DNA from: Blastochloris viridis | GTDB lineage: Bacteria; Pseudomonadota; Alphaproteobacteria; UBA2136; UBA6156 | Reading direction: 5' to 3' | Length of the DNA stretch: 64,000 nt | Assembly (NCBI GenBank): GCA_005768725.1 | Contig: VAFM01000002.1 | Location: 562,607-626,606 of the forward strand | Shown here: piece after piece, positions 52,385-61,153 of the stretch | How the letters are laid out: every line of letters begins with the position of its first letter | Numbering within the stretch: position 1 is the first letter of the stretch | Notes under the pieces: generated by a model | What the model was told of the DNA's origin: nothing | Seen by the model: only the letters and a program-made list of their open reading frames with translations | The model's database searches: none | Position numbers and translations under genes: made by a program

Positions 52385-53278
52385 ATGAATATCGTCGACA
52401 TCCAAACCATCCGCAAAATAGGTGAAGAATTCGGCTGGACCGAGCGCCAGCTGGAACTGGCGTTGGCCAATGCCATCCGCCTGTCGTATGTCGACCGCGG
52501 CATGTTGGTGGAAGTGGACGTCAACCTGGAGTTGGCAGCCATCACCGTGCGCCGCCGCAGCGGCTTTGGCGAACACGGTGTCTGGATCGACATCAACAAC
52601 CCGATTCTCCCCAGCACCAAGCAGCTCATCGGCACCATGGAACTGATGCAGTGGGGCGATGGCGCACCGGGGCGCATCCTGGAGGCCGAAGTGGCTGGCT
52701 ACCGCGATGGTGGCATTATCTACCGCGTACCGGACGACAAGTTCGTCTACATCCCGGAGAACCTGATTTCGGTGATGGACTTCCATGAAAAACCGACCGT
52801 CGGCAGCAAGCAGGTCATCACCATGTGCGCTTCCGTGGACCCTGTCTCGAAGATGCGTGTCGCGACCCGCCGCGGGAAAGAATTTGTCGCCGCCGTGACC
52901 GAAGAGTATTACCCGGACTGTATTTCCGGCATCTGGATGGGGGCTTCCAACTCATGGGCCGTCATCCGCATGAAACCGGAACATATGTCGGCCTGGCTGG
53001 AAAAGGATGGTATTAACGTCAAACACCTGCAACAGGTGCTCGGCCTGCGCCGCATCACGCTTATTCCAGACGGCAAGGGCGAAAGCGAACAGGAAAAACG
53101 CGACAACGAGCTCAAGCACTTCATCAACAACGCCTGGAAGGCCTGCAAGATCGCGCAATTGGACGAGAAGAAGATCGTGCTCCACCTGCCGCTGGAAGCC
53201 CCGGATGCCCGCAAACTCCGCACCTTCCAGAGTATGCTGCAGAAGATCGCCCCCGAGCGCGAGCAAGTCATTCTCTAA
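52385..53278 (+). CDS. NusA-like transcription factor paralogue
   Basis: 297 aa, shorter than housekeeping NusA (about 500). The N-terminal helix-rich domain (residues 1-60: IRKIGEEFGWTERQLELAL, VEVDVNLELAAITVRRR) matches the RNA-polymerase-binding NTD pattern. An S1-like segment follows (about 95-160: GRILEAEVAGYRDGGIIYRV, YIPENLI, VGSKQVITMCASVD), then two KH-like modules (about 165-230 and 235-297), where the GxxG loops of KH domains are not obvious. The acidic C-terminal repeats are absent. It closes the secretion locus. It might help RNA polymerase read the long operon(s). ATG with CCGAAAGGCAGAG upstream. Confidence 0.72.
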   Translation: MNIVDIQTIRKIGEEFGWTERQLELALANAIRLSYVDRGMLVEVDVNLELAAITVRRRSGFGEHGVWIDINNPILPSTKQLIGTMELMQWGDGAPGRILEAEVAGYRDGGIIYRVPDDKFVYIPENLISVMDFHEKPTVGSKQVITMCASVDPVSKMRVATRRGKEFVAAVTEEYYPDCISGIWMGASNSWAVIRMKPEHMSAWLEKDGINVKHLQQVLGLRRITLIPDGKGESEQEKRDNELKHFINNAWKACKIAQLDEKKIVLHLPLEAPDARKLRTFQSMLQKIAPEREQVIL

Positions 53279-53341
53279 TCCACCGGCATCTGCCGAAACT
53301 TGAGGCACGCCGAAGCCGAAATTCTGTGCTAAACAAAGCGT

Positions 53342-54643
53342 ATGAACGAAGCCACGCCGTCGCCAGCGCCTCTGAATATCTGGGTTATCTGCCAGTATTA
53401 CCGCCCGGAGCCGGGCGCGCCCTCCACGCGTCTGTCCGGCATGGCCAAAAGCTGGCAGGAGATGGGTGCCAATCCGGTCATTCTCACCGGTATTCCCAAC
53501 CATCCGGACGGTGTTCTGAAGCCGGACTATGTGGGCAAAGACCCGTACATGGTAGAAACCATCGATGGCATCAAGGTTGCCCGCCATTGGCTGTATGTAG
53601 CGCCCAACAAAGGCAAGCTGCCGCGTATGCTCAATATGTGCACCTTTGCCTGGTCGGTTCTGAAGAAGAACTGGGGGAACCCCGCTCACCGTGGTCTACC
53701 GAAGCCGGATGTGATTATCGCAAGTTCCCCCAGCTTTTTCTGCGTTTTTTCCGCGTGGATGCTGGCGCGTCACCATAAGGCCAAATTCATTTTCGAGGTC
53801 CGCGACCTCTGGCCTGCCATCTTCCTGCAAATGGGCATCCTGCGCCCGGGCTTCATTTACGACACGTTGGAGAAGATGGAGATGTTCCTCTACCGCCGTG
53901 CAGATGCGATCGTGGCCGTCACCCGCAGCTTCGTGCGCCAGATCATCGCGCGCGGCATCAAACCGGAGAAGCTCTATGTCGTGTTTAACGGTGTGTCGGA
54001 TGCCGACTACGTGCAGGCCGCCCGCCCGCGCGAGACCGGTGCCACCACGCAGTTGCGTGCGCAGTTAGGCATCAGCCCGCTCACCAAGGTTGTGCTGTAC
54101 ATCGGTAACCATGGCGAGGCGCAGGCCTTGAGCCAGGTGGTGGATGCCGCCCGTCTGATGGTCAAACGCACTGACACGACCTTCCTGTTTGTGGGGCAGG
54201 GGGCCGATAAGGCTAAGCTGCAGGAGTACGCCCGTGGTGTGCCCAACGTGCAGTTTCTGCCGCCGGTCGGCCCGGCCGATGTCTGGCCCTATTACTGCAT
54301 GGCTGATATCAACCTCGTCTGCCTCAAGAACATTCCCGATTTCGAAATGTTTATCCCGAGCAAGATGTTCGAGATCATGGCCTCCGGCAGTTGTGCCGTA
54401 GCAGGTCTGCGTGGCGAAGGTGCCGAGATCATGACTGAATCTGGCTGTGCCATGGTGGTCGGTTCGGAAGAACCGGAGAAGATGGCCGAAGCCATCACGA
54501 CCTTGCTGGATGACCCGGAACGCTGCGCCCAGATGGGCCGTGCCGGGCGCGCCTATGTGGCCCAGACCTTCCTGCACAGCCGTCTGGCCGCCAGCTATCT
54601 GGCGCTGATGAATCAACTGGCCGGCCGCGCAGGCCAAGCCTAA
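53342..54643 (+). CDS. Glycosyltransferase family 4 protein (WbuB type)
   Basis: 433 aa with two Rossmann halves. N-terminal motif PEPGAPSTRLSGMAKSW and ILTGIPNHP are typical of WbuB/WcaL-type GT4 enzymes; EVRDLWPAIFLQMG and the C-terminal donor-site region (YIGNHGEAQALSQV, PSKMFEIMASGSCAV, with E of the E-x7-E motif) are present. It would add a sugar in O-antigen or capsule synthesis at the inner membrane. First of a polysaccharide cassette with the next three genes. Confidence 0.85.
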   Translation: MNEATPSPAPLNIWVICQYYRPEPGAPSTRLSGMAKSWQEMGANPVILTGIPNHPDGVLKPDYVGKDPYMVETIDGIKVARHWLYVAPNKGKLPRMLNMCTFAWSVLKKNWGNPAHRGLPKPDVIIASSPSFFCVFSAWMLARHHKAKFIFEVRDLWPAIFLQMGILRPGFIYDTLEKMEMFLYRRADAIVAVTRSFVRQIIARGIKPEKLYVVFNGVSDADYVQAARPRETGATTQLRAQLGISPLTKVVLYIGNHGEAQALSQVVDAARLMVKRTDTTFLFVGQGADKAKLQEYARGVPNVQFLPPVGPADVWPYYCMADINLVCLKNIPDFEMFIPSKMFEIMASGSCAVAGLRGEGAEIMTESGCAMVVGSEEPEKMAEAITTLLDDPERCAQMGRAGRAYVAQTFLHSRLAASYLALMNQLAGRAGQA

Positions 54644-54651
54644 GAGAAGAC

Positions 54652-55677
54652 ATGACTATGATGAATCTGTCGCTGGTGGCTCCCTCTGTCTTGCCGCTGC
54701 TGCTGGCTGCCGTAATGCTGGTGAGCTGGTTTATGGCACCTTCGACTGTTAAACTTTGCCGTCGTCTGGGCATGGTCGCTGCCGTTGTGGCGCGCTCAAG
54801 CCATAGCGTACCTACGCCGCATGGTGGTGGTTTCCTGATGCCGCTGCTGTTCATCCCGGTAGGTCTAGCGCTGACATGGGCGTGGCCGATGCCGTTCAAG
54901 GGGTACCTCACCATGCTGCTGCTGGCGGGGGCATTGGTCGCCTATGTCGGCTGGCTGGATGACCGCCACGAGTTGTCACCGCGTTTCCGTTTGGTCATTC
55001 ACCTGCTGGCCGTGGCAGTCACGCTGGCCTTGTTGCCGCGCCTGTTCGACTTCATGCCGCTGTGGCTGGAAAAAGCCATCCTGATGTTCGGGTGGGCCTG
55101 GTTTGTGAACCTTTACAATTTTATGGATGGTGCCGATGGTCTGGCGTCGTCGCAAGCTGTGGCCATGGGCATCGGCCTGTCGGTGGTGGTTCCGGCGTTT
55201 GCACCGCTGGGCCTGCTGCTGGCCGCCGTGACTCTCGGTTTCATGCGCGTGAACGCACCCAAGGCCAAAGTCTTTATGGGCGATGTCGGCGCAACCTGGC
55301 TCGGCTACACACTGGCGGGTTTGTTCCTGCTGGCGGCGGTGGATGACACCGTCAACATCATCTGGCCGCTGGCAACGTTACCGCTGGTGTTTGCGGCCGA
55401 CGCCACCTCCACTCTGTTCCGCCGTATCGTTACTGGCCATAAACCCTGGGAACCCCACAAGACCTTCTGGTTCCACCGCTATCTGGCGTTGGGCCGCAGC
55501 CACCTGCAACTGGTGCGTACAGTGGCTTTCATAAATCTAAGTTTGCTGGCGCTGGCGTTCGCTTTCCATAAGCTGGGCCATCCCGGCTGGGGTTTTGTGG
55601 TGGGGGTGCTGGAAATCTGTGCCATTGCATGGTATATCCGCCACCGAGAAAAGGCCCGCCCGTCGAAGGTGGCCTAA
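54652..55677 (+). CDS. MraY/WecA-family sugar-1-phosphate transferase
   Basis: 341 aa, about ten membrane segments. Family motifs: VGWLDDRHEL (Asp-Asp), NLYNFMDGADGLAS, KVFMGDVGATWLG, and the H-x-H-like end WFHRYLALGRSHLQL. It transfers a GlcNAc-type sugar phosphate to undecaprenyl phosphate, starting surface-glycan synthesis. The WbpL/WecA branch is more likely than MraY because of the neighbouring GT4, galU and epimerase genes. It begins 9 bases after the GT4 stop. Confidence 0.88.
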   Translation: MTMMNLSLVAPSVLPLLLAAVMLVSWFMAPSTVKLCRRLGMVAAVVARSSHSVPTPHGGGFLMPLLFIPVGLALTWAWPMPFKGYLTMLLLAGALVAYVGWLDDRHELSPRFRLVIHLLAVAVTLALLPRLFDFMPLWLEKAILMFGWAWFVNLYNFMDGADGLASSQAVAMGIGLSVVVPAFAPLGLLLAAVTLGFMRVNAPKAKVFMGDVGATWLGYTLAGLFLLAAVDDTVNIIWPLATLPLVFAADATSTLFRRIVTGHKPWEPHKTFWFHRYLALGRSHLQLVRTVAFINLSLLALAFAFHKLGHPGWGFVVGVLEICAIAWYIRHREKARPSKVA

Positions 55678-55711
55678 ACCCGTAAGTGATGAGTGAAAGA
55701 GACTCCAACCC

Positions 55712-56620
55712 ATGTCTACCCCACGTAAAGTCACCAAAGCCATTATTCCCGCCGCCGGCCTTGGTACCCGCTTCCTCCCCGCCACCAAGGCGATGCCGAA
55801 GGAAATGCTGACCGTTGTCAACAAGCCGATCATCCAGTACGCGATCGAAGAAGCGTACGAGGCCGGTATCCGTGAGTTCATCATCATCACCGGTCGTGGC
55901 AAGGCGGCGATGGAAAACCACTTTGATTACCCCTATGAACTGGCCGACACCCTCCTGAAGAAAGGTAAAATGGCTGAACTCGAGATGGTGAAGAGCACGC
56001 TGCCATCTGATGCCCGCCTGTACTACACCCGTCAGGGCGAACCGCTGGGCTTGGGTCATGCCGTCTGGTGTGGTCACACTATCACCGGCGATGATCCTTT
56101 TGCCGTGCTGCTGCCGGATGACGTAGTCTGCCGGGGCAAAAGCAATGGTCTGGCGGAAATGATCAAAATGTACGAAGAAACCGGCAAGAGCGTCGTGATG
56201 TGCGAGGAAGTGCCGGAAGACCGCGTCAGCAACTACGGTATCCTCAAGCTGGCCGAAGCGGCCAACGGTACCCGTCTGTCGGTGAACGGCTTTGTCGAAA
56301 AGCCGAAAGCAGAAGAGGCTCCCAGCCGTTACGGTGTGGTCGGTCGCTATGTGCTCAGCCCCGCTCACATGGGTGTGCTGCAGCACGTCAAGCCGGGCAA
56401 GGGCGGAGAAATCCAACTGACCGACGCCATGGCCGAGATTGCCGCCACCGAAGGTTACAACGGGTACGTGTCCACCAATCGCCGCTTCGACTGCGGTGAT
56501 AAGGTCGGCTTCCAAATGGCCAACCTGTACTTTGCGATGAAGGATCCTTACATCGCCGAGCGCCTGCAGCCGTTCCTGAACGAAATGGCGACCGAAGCCG
56601 CGACGGTCTGCAAGGTCTAA
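55712..56620 (+). CDS. galU: UTP-glucose-1-phosphate uridylyltransferase
   Basis: 302 aa. N-terminal signature IPAAGLGTRFLPATKAMPKEML, substrate-binding segments GLGHAVWCG and LLPDDVV, VEKPKAEEAPS, and the C-terminal DCGDKVGFQMANLYFAM. Makes UDP-glucose for surface sugars. Strong place in the glycan cassette. Confidence 0.95.
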   Translation: MSTPRKVTKAIIPAAGLGTRFLPATKAMPKEMLTVVNKPIIQYAIEEAYEAGIREFIIITGRGKAAMENHFDYPYELADTLLKKGKMAELEMVKSTLPSDARLYYTRQGEPLGLGHAVWCGHTITGDDPFAVLLPDDVVCRGKSNGLAEMIKMYEETGKSVVMCEEVPEDRVSNYGILKLAEAANGTRLSVNGFVEKPKAEEAPSRYGVVGRYVLSPAHMGVLQHVKPGKGGEIQLTDAMAEIAATEGYNGYVSTNRRFDCGDKVGFQMANLYFAMKDPYIAERLQPFLNEMATEAATVCKV

Positions 56621-56622
56621 CC

Positions 56623-57666
56623 ATGACCGCTGCCGGCGCCACCTCAGCCCGCCGCACCGTGTTCATCACCGGTGTTGCGGGCTTTATCGGGGCGGCACTG
56701 GCAGGCCGTATGCTGACCGAAGGCTGGCATGTGGTCGGTATGGATAATCTGAACGACTATTACACGCCGGTACTGAAACAGGCGCGTCTGGATAACCTTG
56801 CCCAGCATCCGCAGGCCGCCCGATTCCAGTTTCATAAGACCGATCTGGTCGACCGTGACGCGGTGATAACCCTGCTGCTGGAAACCAAGCCGGACGTCAT
56901 CGTGCATCTGGCCGCACAGGCAAGCGTACGCTACGGCTTTACCCATCAGTTGCCCTATCTGGAAGCCAACCTGATGGGCCACTTCCATATGCTGATGGCC
57001 TGCAAGGCGCTGGCCGACGCCGGGCATCCGCTCCAGCACTTCCTCTATGCCAGCAGCAGCAGCGTCTATGGTGCGAAATCCAACACGCCGAGCGCCGAAG
57101 CCCTGCGCGAAACCGACAACGTCAACCAGCCGCTCAGCCTCTATGCGGCTACCAAGGTCGCCAACGAGCTGGTTACCCACGCCTGGTGCAACCAGTTTAA
57201 ACTGCGCGCCACCGGCATGCGCTTCTTCACGGTTTATGGCCCATGGGGACGCCCCGATATGGCACCGGTAATGTTCACGCGTGCATTGCTGAGCGGTGCC
57301 ACGATTCCACTGTTCAATGGCGGCGACCTCTGGCGCGACTTCACCTACATAGATGACATTGTCGAGGCCATTATCCGTCTCGTTCCGGTAACACCACAGG
57401 GCGAAGTGCCGCACACCATCTACAATCTGGGCAACCAGCAGCCGGTGCAGGTTGGCGCCTTCGTGACGACGTTGGCCGATGTTCTGGGGCAGCAGGCCAA
57501 TATCGACGCGCGCGAATGGCCACCCACAGAAGTTTACAAAACCCATGCCGACACCACCCGTCTGCATGCGGCCGTGGGCTGGGCGCCGTCCACGCCGTTG
57601 GCCACCGGACTGCAACGTCTGGCCGACTGGTACCGTACCACCGAGCATAGCCTGTTTACGGAGTAG
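56623..57666 (+). CDS. NAD-dependent sugar-nucleotide epimerase (UDP-glucuronate 4-epimerase-like)
   Basis: 347 aa SDR-type. NAD motif ITGVAGFIGAALAGRML, catalytic SSSVYG and YAATK (Tyr-x3-Lys), plus the MRFFTVYGPWGRPDMA and DFTYIDDIVE motifs typical of UDP-glucuronate 4-epimerase relatives (the CapI/LpsL group). It would supply UDP-galacturonate or a related sugar. Start follows galU's stop by two bases. Confidence 0.88.
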   Translation: MTAAGATSARRTVFITGVAGFIGAALAGRMLTEGWHVVGMDNLNDYYTPVLKQARLDNLAQHPQAARFQFHKTDLVDRDAVITLLLETKPDVIVHLAAQASVRYGFTHQLPYLEANLMGHFHMLMACKALADAGHPLQHFLYASSSSVYGAKSNTPSAEALRETDNVNQPLSLYAATKVANELVTHAWCNQFKLRATGMRFFTVYGPWGRPDMAPVMFTRALLSGATIPLFNGGDLWRDFTYIDDIVEAIIRLVPVTPQGEVPHTIYNLGNQQPVQVGAFVTTLADVLGQQANIDAREWPPTEVYKTHADTTRLHAAVGWAPSTPLATGLQRLADWYRTTEHSLFTE

Positions 57667-57671
57667 GCCCC

Positions 57672-58346
57672 ATGCCTGCGCTCCCGATGTCCTCTTCCTT
57701 ACCCCCTAAGGCTAAGCCAGACGCGATACGCGCCATTTTTACTGCCTTCCGGTCTCTGTCTGAATCACCGCGCACCGAACTGCTCTATAACAACGGCTAT
57801 CAGCTTCTGGTGGCGGTCGTATTGTCGGCTCAGGCCACCGACAAAGGCGTCAACAAGGCGACCGCACCCCTCTTTGCACACGTCCATACTCCCGCCGAGA
57901 TGGTGCAACTGGGTGAAGAGGGTCTGACCGGCTATATCAAATCCATCGGCCTTTATCGTACCAAGGCCAAAAACGTCATCGCCCTGTCGCAGTATCTGGT
58001 CGAGCGGCATGGCGGCGAAGTGCCGGATACCATGGACGAACTGACGGCACTGCCCGGCGTGGGGCGTAAAACCGCCAACGTCGTGCTGAGTCAACTCTTC
58101 GGACATCATACCATTGCCGTGGACACCCACGTCTACCGCGTCGCCCGCCGTCTCGGTCTGTCACGTGGTTCAACGCCGGATGCAGTCGAAGCCGACCTGA
58201 TGAAGGTCATTCCTGCGGAATTTTTGCAACATGCGCATCATTGGCTGATTCTCCATGGTCGCTATACCTGTCTGGCGCGTGCGCCCAAGTGTGCAGAGTG
58301 TCCGGTGGCGCAGTGGTGCCACAGTATGGATAAAACGACCCGTTAA
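57672..58346 (+). CDS. nth: Endonuclease III
   Basis: 224 aa (219 if the ATG at 57687 is used). Base excision enzyme for oxidised pyrimidines. LLVAVVLSAQATDKGVN, helix-hairpin-helix with catalytic Lys LPGVGRKTANVVL, catalytic Asp AVDTHVYRVARRLG and the iron-sulfur cluster motif with Cys spacing 6-2-5 in CLARAPKCAECPVAQWC are all present. It begins six bases after the epimerase stop but is functionally separate from the glycan cassette. Confidence 0.95.
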   Translation: MPALPMSSSLPPKAKPDAIRAIFTAFRSLSESPRTELLYNNGYQLLVAVVLSAQATDKGVNKATAPLFAHVHTPAEMVQLGEEGLTGYIKSIGLYRTKAKNVIALSQYLVERHGGEVPDTMDELTALPGVGRKTANVVLSQLFGHHTIAVDTHVYRVARRLGLSRGSTPDAVEADLMKVIPAEFLQHAHHWLILHGRYTCLARAPKCAECPVAQWCHSMDKTTR

Positions 58347-58622
58347 ATGATACGATAACGTATAAAAATCAATAATATGAAATAATATTGACAGCCGTGC
58401 TCGGCTTTGCGACGCTTGAGTAAGGATGACGCAGGGGGCATCATCCGGCCTTCGCAGAGCAGGCGGTCAGAGACGGAACCTCCCCCATGGTTCGGCGTTT
58501 CTCACTGGGGTAGGGCTCGCGCACGGCAATGTGCATCGGAGGCAGAGTGAAAACTCATGTGGATACTCACGGCACTCCGTCCGCGGAGCGTCGTGGGCGA
58601 AACAAAAAGGGGGTAAATCATC
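58347..58622 (+). other. Non-coding spacer with hairpins before a small ORF
   Basis: 276 bases. The start is AT-rich (58347-58390). Hairpins: AGCCG-TGCT-CGGCT at 58393-58406 (may terminate nth), GGATGA...TCATCC at 58426-58448, and CTCCG...CGGAG near 58580. It could contain a leader or small RNA; no known RNA family recognised. No convincing gene is seen; the short overlapping reading frames here look non-coding. Confidence 0.35.
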
Positions 58623-58826
58623 ATGACCATCGAATACGAAGACGTTGTACGCAGTCTCACACATGCGTATTGGACGACGCTGCTGGAAAAGGACGCCGAA
58701 GCACGTGCTATCGCGGCCGAAAAAGCGCAGCTGATGGGCTTCACGCCAGAGGCCGCAAATACCATGATCAACACATTTAGTCGCAAGCCGCTGGAAGAAT
58801 GGCTCGCGCACCAGTCGGGCGTGTAA
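58623..58826 (+). CDS. Small hypothetical protein, 67 aa
   Basis: Helical, acidic, no signal or membrane segment (IEYEDVVRSLTHAYWTTLLEK ... MGFTPEAANTMINTFSRK). AAGGGGG lies about 7 bases before the ATG. No family recognised. It has its own terminator. Confidence 0.65.
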   Translation: MTIEYEDVVRSLTHAYWTTLLEKDAEARAIAAEKAQLMGFTPEAANTMINTFSRKPLEEWLAHQSGV

Positions 58827-58905
58827 GGCCGTGATCTCCCTTACATAAAGCACACGGCAAGCTGAAGGTAGAATTACCGGCCTTGCCCGTTCGACAGCTA
58901 AGGGG

Positions 58906-58928
58906 AAAACCGGCCAATGGCCGGTTTT
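58906..58928. terminator. Bidirectional terminator between the 67-aa gene and the TerC-family gene
   Basis: Stem AAAACCGGCC / GGCCGGTTTT with loop AAT; A-run and T-run on either side, between convergent genes. Confidence 0.8.
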
Positions 58929-58951
58929 ATTGTGGAGGTATGCCGAGGCAG

Positions 58952-59692
58952 CTAGGCCTTTTTGGCGTTGCGGCGGCTCAGCATGTTAAGGCCTTCCACT
59001 AAGCCGGAGAATGCCATGGCGGCATAGATGTAACCTTTCGGCACATGCGCCCCAAAGCCTTCGGCAATCAGCGTGGTGCCGATCAGCATCAGGAACGCCA
59101 GCGCCAGCATGACGATGGTCGGGTTGCGCTCTACAAACGTGGCCAGCGGCCCGGCAGCCAAGGCCATGCTGCCCACAGCTACCACCACCGCAATCACCAT
59201 CACTGGAATATGCTCGGTCATCCCGACAGCCGTAATGATGCTGTCGATGGAGAAGACGAGGTCGAGCAACAGGATCTGCCCTACAACCGCTGTAAAACCG
59301 ATCGTAGCGGCTTTGGCCACCACTTTACCGGTCGCATCTGTATCAGCGGGGTCCACCTTGTGATGAATCTCTTTGGTCGCTTTCCACACCAGAAACAGGC
59401 CCCCAGCAATCAGGATCAGGTCGCGCCACGAGAAGGGCTTGCCCAGCACCTCAAACACAGGTGCGGTCAGGCCCACGATCACCGCCACGGTACACAGCAG
59501 CAGCAGACGCATCACAAGTGCTCCACCAATGCCATAGCGGCGTGCGCGGGCGCGGTGCTCGTGCGGCAATTTGTTGGTGAGAATGGAGATGAAGATCAGG
59601 TTATCGATGCCGAGCACGACCTCCATGACGATCAGGGTAACAAGGGCGACCCATACGGTGGGGTCATACGCGAGAGCAATAAGGTATTCCAT
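58952..59692 (-). CDS. TerC family integral membrane protein
   Basis: 246 aa, about seven membrane helices. Motifs VVLGIDNLIFISIL near the N-terminus and LLLDLVFSIDSIITAVG in the middle carry the conserved acidic residues of TerC/YgdQ/YoaE proteins, plus LVEGLNMLSRR at the end. The wider family is tied to metal (Mn) efflux and tellurite resistance; the exact substrate is not evident. Upstream of it on the - strand is the porin. Confidence 0.88.
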   Translation of the reverse strand: MEYLIALAYDPTVWVALVTLIVMEVVLGIDNLIFISILTNKLPHEHRARARRYGIGGALVMRLLLLCTVAVIVGLTAPVFEVLGKPFSWRDLILIAGGLFLVWKATKEIHHKVDPADTDATGKVVAKAATIGFTAVVGQILLLDLVFSIDSIITAVGMTEHIPVMVIAVVVAVGSMALAAGPLATFVERNPTIVMLALAFLMLIGTTLIAEGFGAHVPKGYIYAAMAFSGLVEGLNMLSRRNAKKA

Positions 59693-59763
59693 AAGGATGA
59701 AGATGCCGTGAGCCGCAAAACCTGTCTATCGAAATGCGATATGTGCCTACCAACAGAAAAGCA

Positions 59764-59784
59764 AAAAAGCTCCCCAAAGGGAGC
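59764..59784 (-). terminator. Terminator of the porin gene
   Basis: On the - strand, stem GCTCCC / GGGAGC with loop TTTG followed by TTTTTT, 17 bases after the porin stop. Confidence 0.75.
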
Positions 59785-59800
59785 CTTATCTTTGCGAGCC

Positions 59801-60937
59801 TTAGAACTTAACGCGCATGTTGGCCACGAACATATCGATGTCCTGCAGGCTGGTGGCGCTGCGGTCGGCATCGTAGTTGCGGTACATACCGGCCAGGCTC
59901 ACACCGTTACCCATGTTGTACTGGGCGCCCAGACCATAGGTCTTCAGCTTGCTGGTAGCCAGCGTGGCGCCGGTTGTGCCGTAGTGGCTGGCCTGACCGT
60001 AGTCAGCAGCAACTTCGTAAGCATCCCAGGCGTAGGACACCTTGGCGTACCACTGTTCCGGATCATGCGAGGTCGCGGTTGTCTGGCCAAGGTCGTCGGT
60101 CGTGTAGGCAAAGGTACCGGCAAAGCCGCTATCGTGCTTGGCGCTGATGGCAGCCATGTAGCGACGCTGAGCAACGTTGGTAGCCGTGCTGGTATCATCG
60201 TTGTTCAGCTTGACACCACCGGCGGCGATCAGGTCAAAACCGGCAAACTTGTTTTCAAACAGGGCGGAGGCATCCACGTCGCCACCTTGCGAGGTGCTGG
60301 CCTTGGCGGACACACTACCGAACGGCAGAGTGATCTTCGGGCTGTCGTAGCGGATGGCGTTGGCACGGTCGACGGCGCCGTTGAAGGTCATGTTAGCGAT
60401 GGTGGCGCCGGAGAGGGCGTCGGCACCGTCACGGAAGTTGAGGCCACCACCGATACGGAACACGTCGGAGGTCATGATGTCGGTTACACCGGCCTTGTCC
60501 TTGGTGAAGATACCGTCGGTCGCGGTGGAGGTCTTACCGAGCACCAGACCACCGTATTGACCGGCCAGACCTACGGAGGCGTGACGCTCTTCCAGGTTGG
60601 CGTTGGTACCGGTACCGGCGTTGCTGCCAGACAGCGGGGTAGCGCTTTGGCCGGCGGTGTTGTTTTGAGTCATCAGGTTAGACGGGTTGGACTGCATTTC
60701 TGCTTCGATCAGCACGCTGGCGGTCAGACCGTTGTCCAGTTTCTGTTCGCCTTTCAGGCCGAAGCGGGTGGAGGAGTTGTCGTTGTCCACGATGGCGAAG
60801 TCGGTATTCACACCGTCATCAAAACCGACGAGGGCCTTGTTAACTTGGCCGTACATCTTCACATCCACGGCATGGGCCGGAGAGATGGAGACGAAACCTG
60901 CCAGCAGGGAAGTCGAGAAGAGAGCGATTTTACGCAT
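59801..60937 (-). CDS. Gram-negative porin, 16-strand type
   Basis: 378 aa. Signal peptide (cleavage near SPAHAVD, about residue 23), start of mature protein VDVKMYGQVNKALVGFDDG, alternating beta-strand pattern, a long Gly/Asn-rich L3-type stretch, and a terminal Phe (FVANMRVKF), the hallmark of outer-membrane beta-barrels. Trimeric diffusion pore for small solutes; specificity unknown. AGAACC region lies before the ATG. Confidence 0.9.
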   Translation of the reverse strand: MRKIALFSTSLLAGFVSISPAHAVDVKMYGQVNKALVGFDDGVNTDFAIVDNDNSSTRFGLKGEQKLDNGLTASVLIEAEMQSNPSNLMTQNNTAGQSATPLSGSNAGTGTNANLEERHASVGLAGQYGGLVLGKTSTATDGIFTKDKAGVTDIMTSDVFRIGGGLNFRDGADALSGATIANMTFNGAVDRANAIRYDSPKITLPFGSVSAKASTSQGGDVDASALFENKFAGFDLIAAGGVKLNNDDTSTATNVAQRRYMAAISAKHDSGFAGTFAYTTDDLGQTTATSHDPEQWYAKVSYAWDAYEVAADYGQASHYGTTGATLATSKLKTYGLGAQYNMGNGVSLAGMYRNYDADRSATSLQDIDMFVANMRVKF

Positions 60938-61153
60938 GAGAACCTCAGGGGGGTTGGTTATTCTTGGTGAGACTCAGCCTACCTGCACTTGTAGGTTGTA
61001 CAAGAGGGCGTGCTGCCATTCAGCGGCGCGGTGTGTTCGGGAAACATCACTGTGGCAGGAGGGGCAAAGCCGCACGGGGCGGAACTCTTCTAAGGCTTAG
61101 GCGTTAGCCAATTGTTCAACGCCGGCAAGCTGAAGAAGGGGAGGAATGCCGAT

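Noticed and set aside
59045..60970. 641-codon + strand open frame
   Set aside because: Antisense to the TerC-family and porin genes; Gly/His/Val-rich shadow product with no signal.
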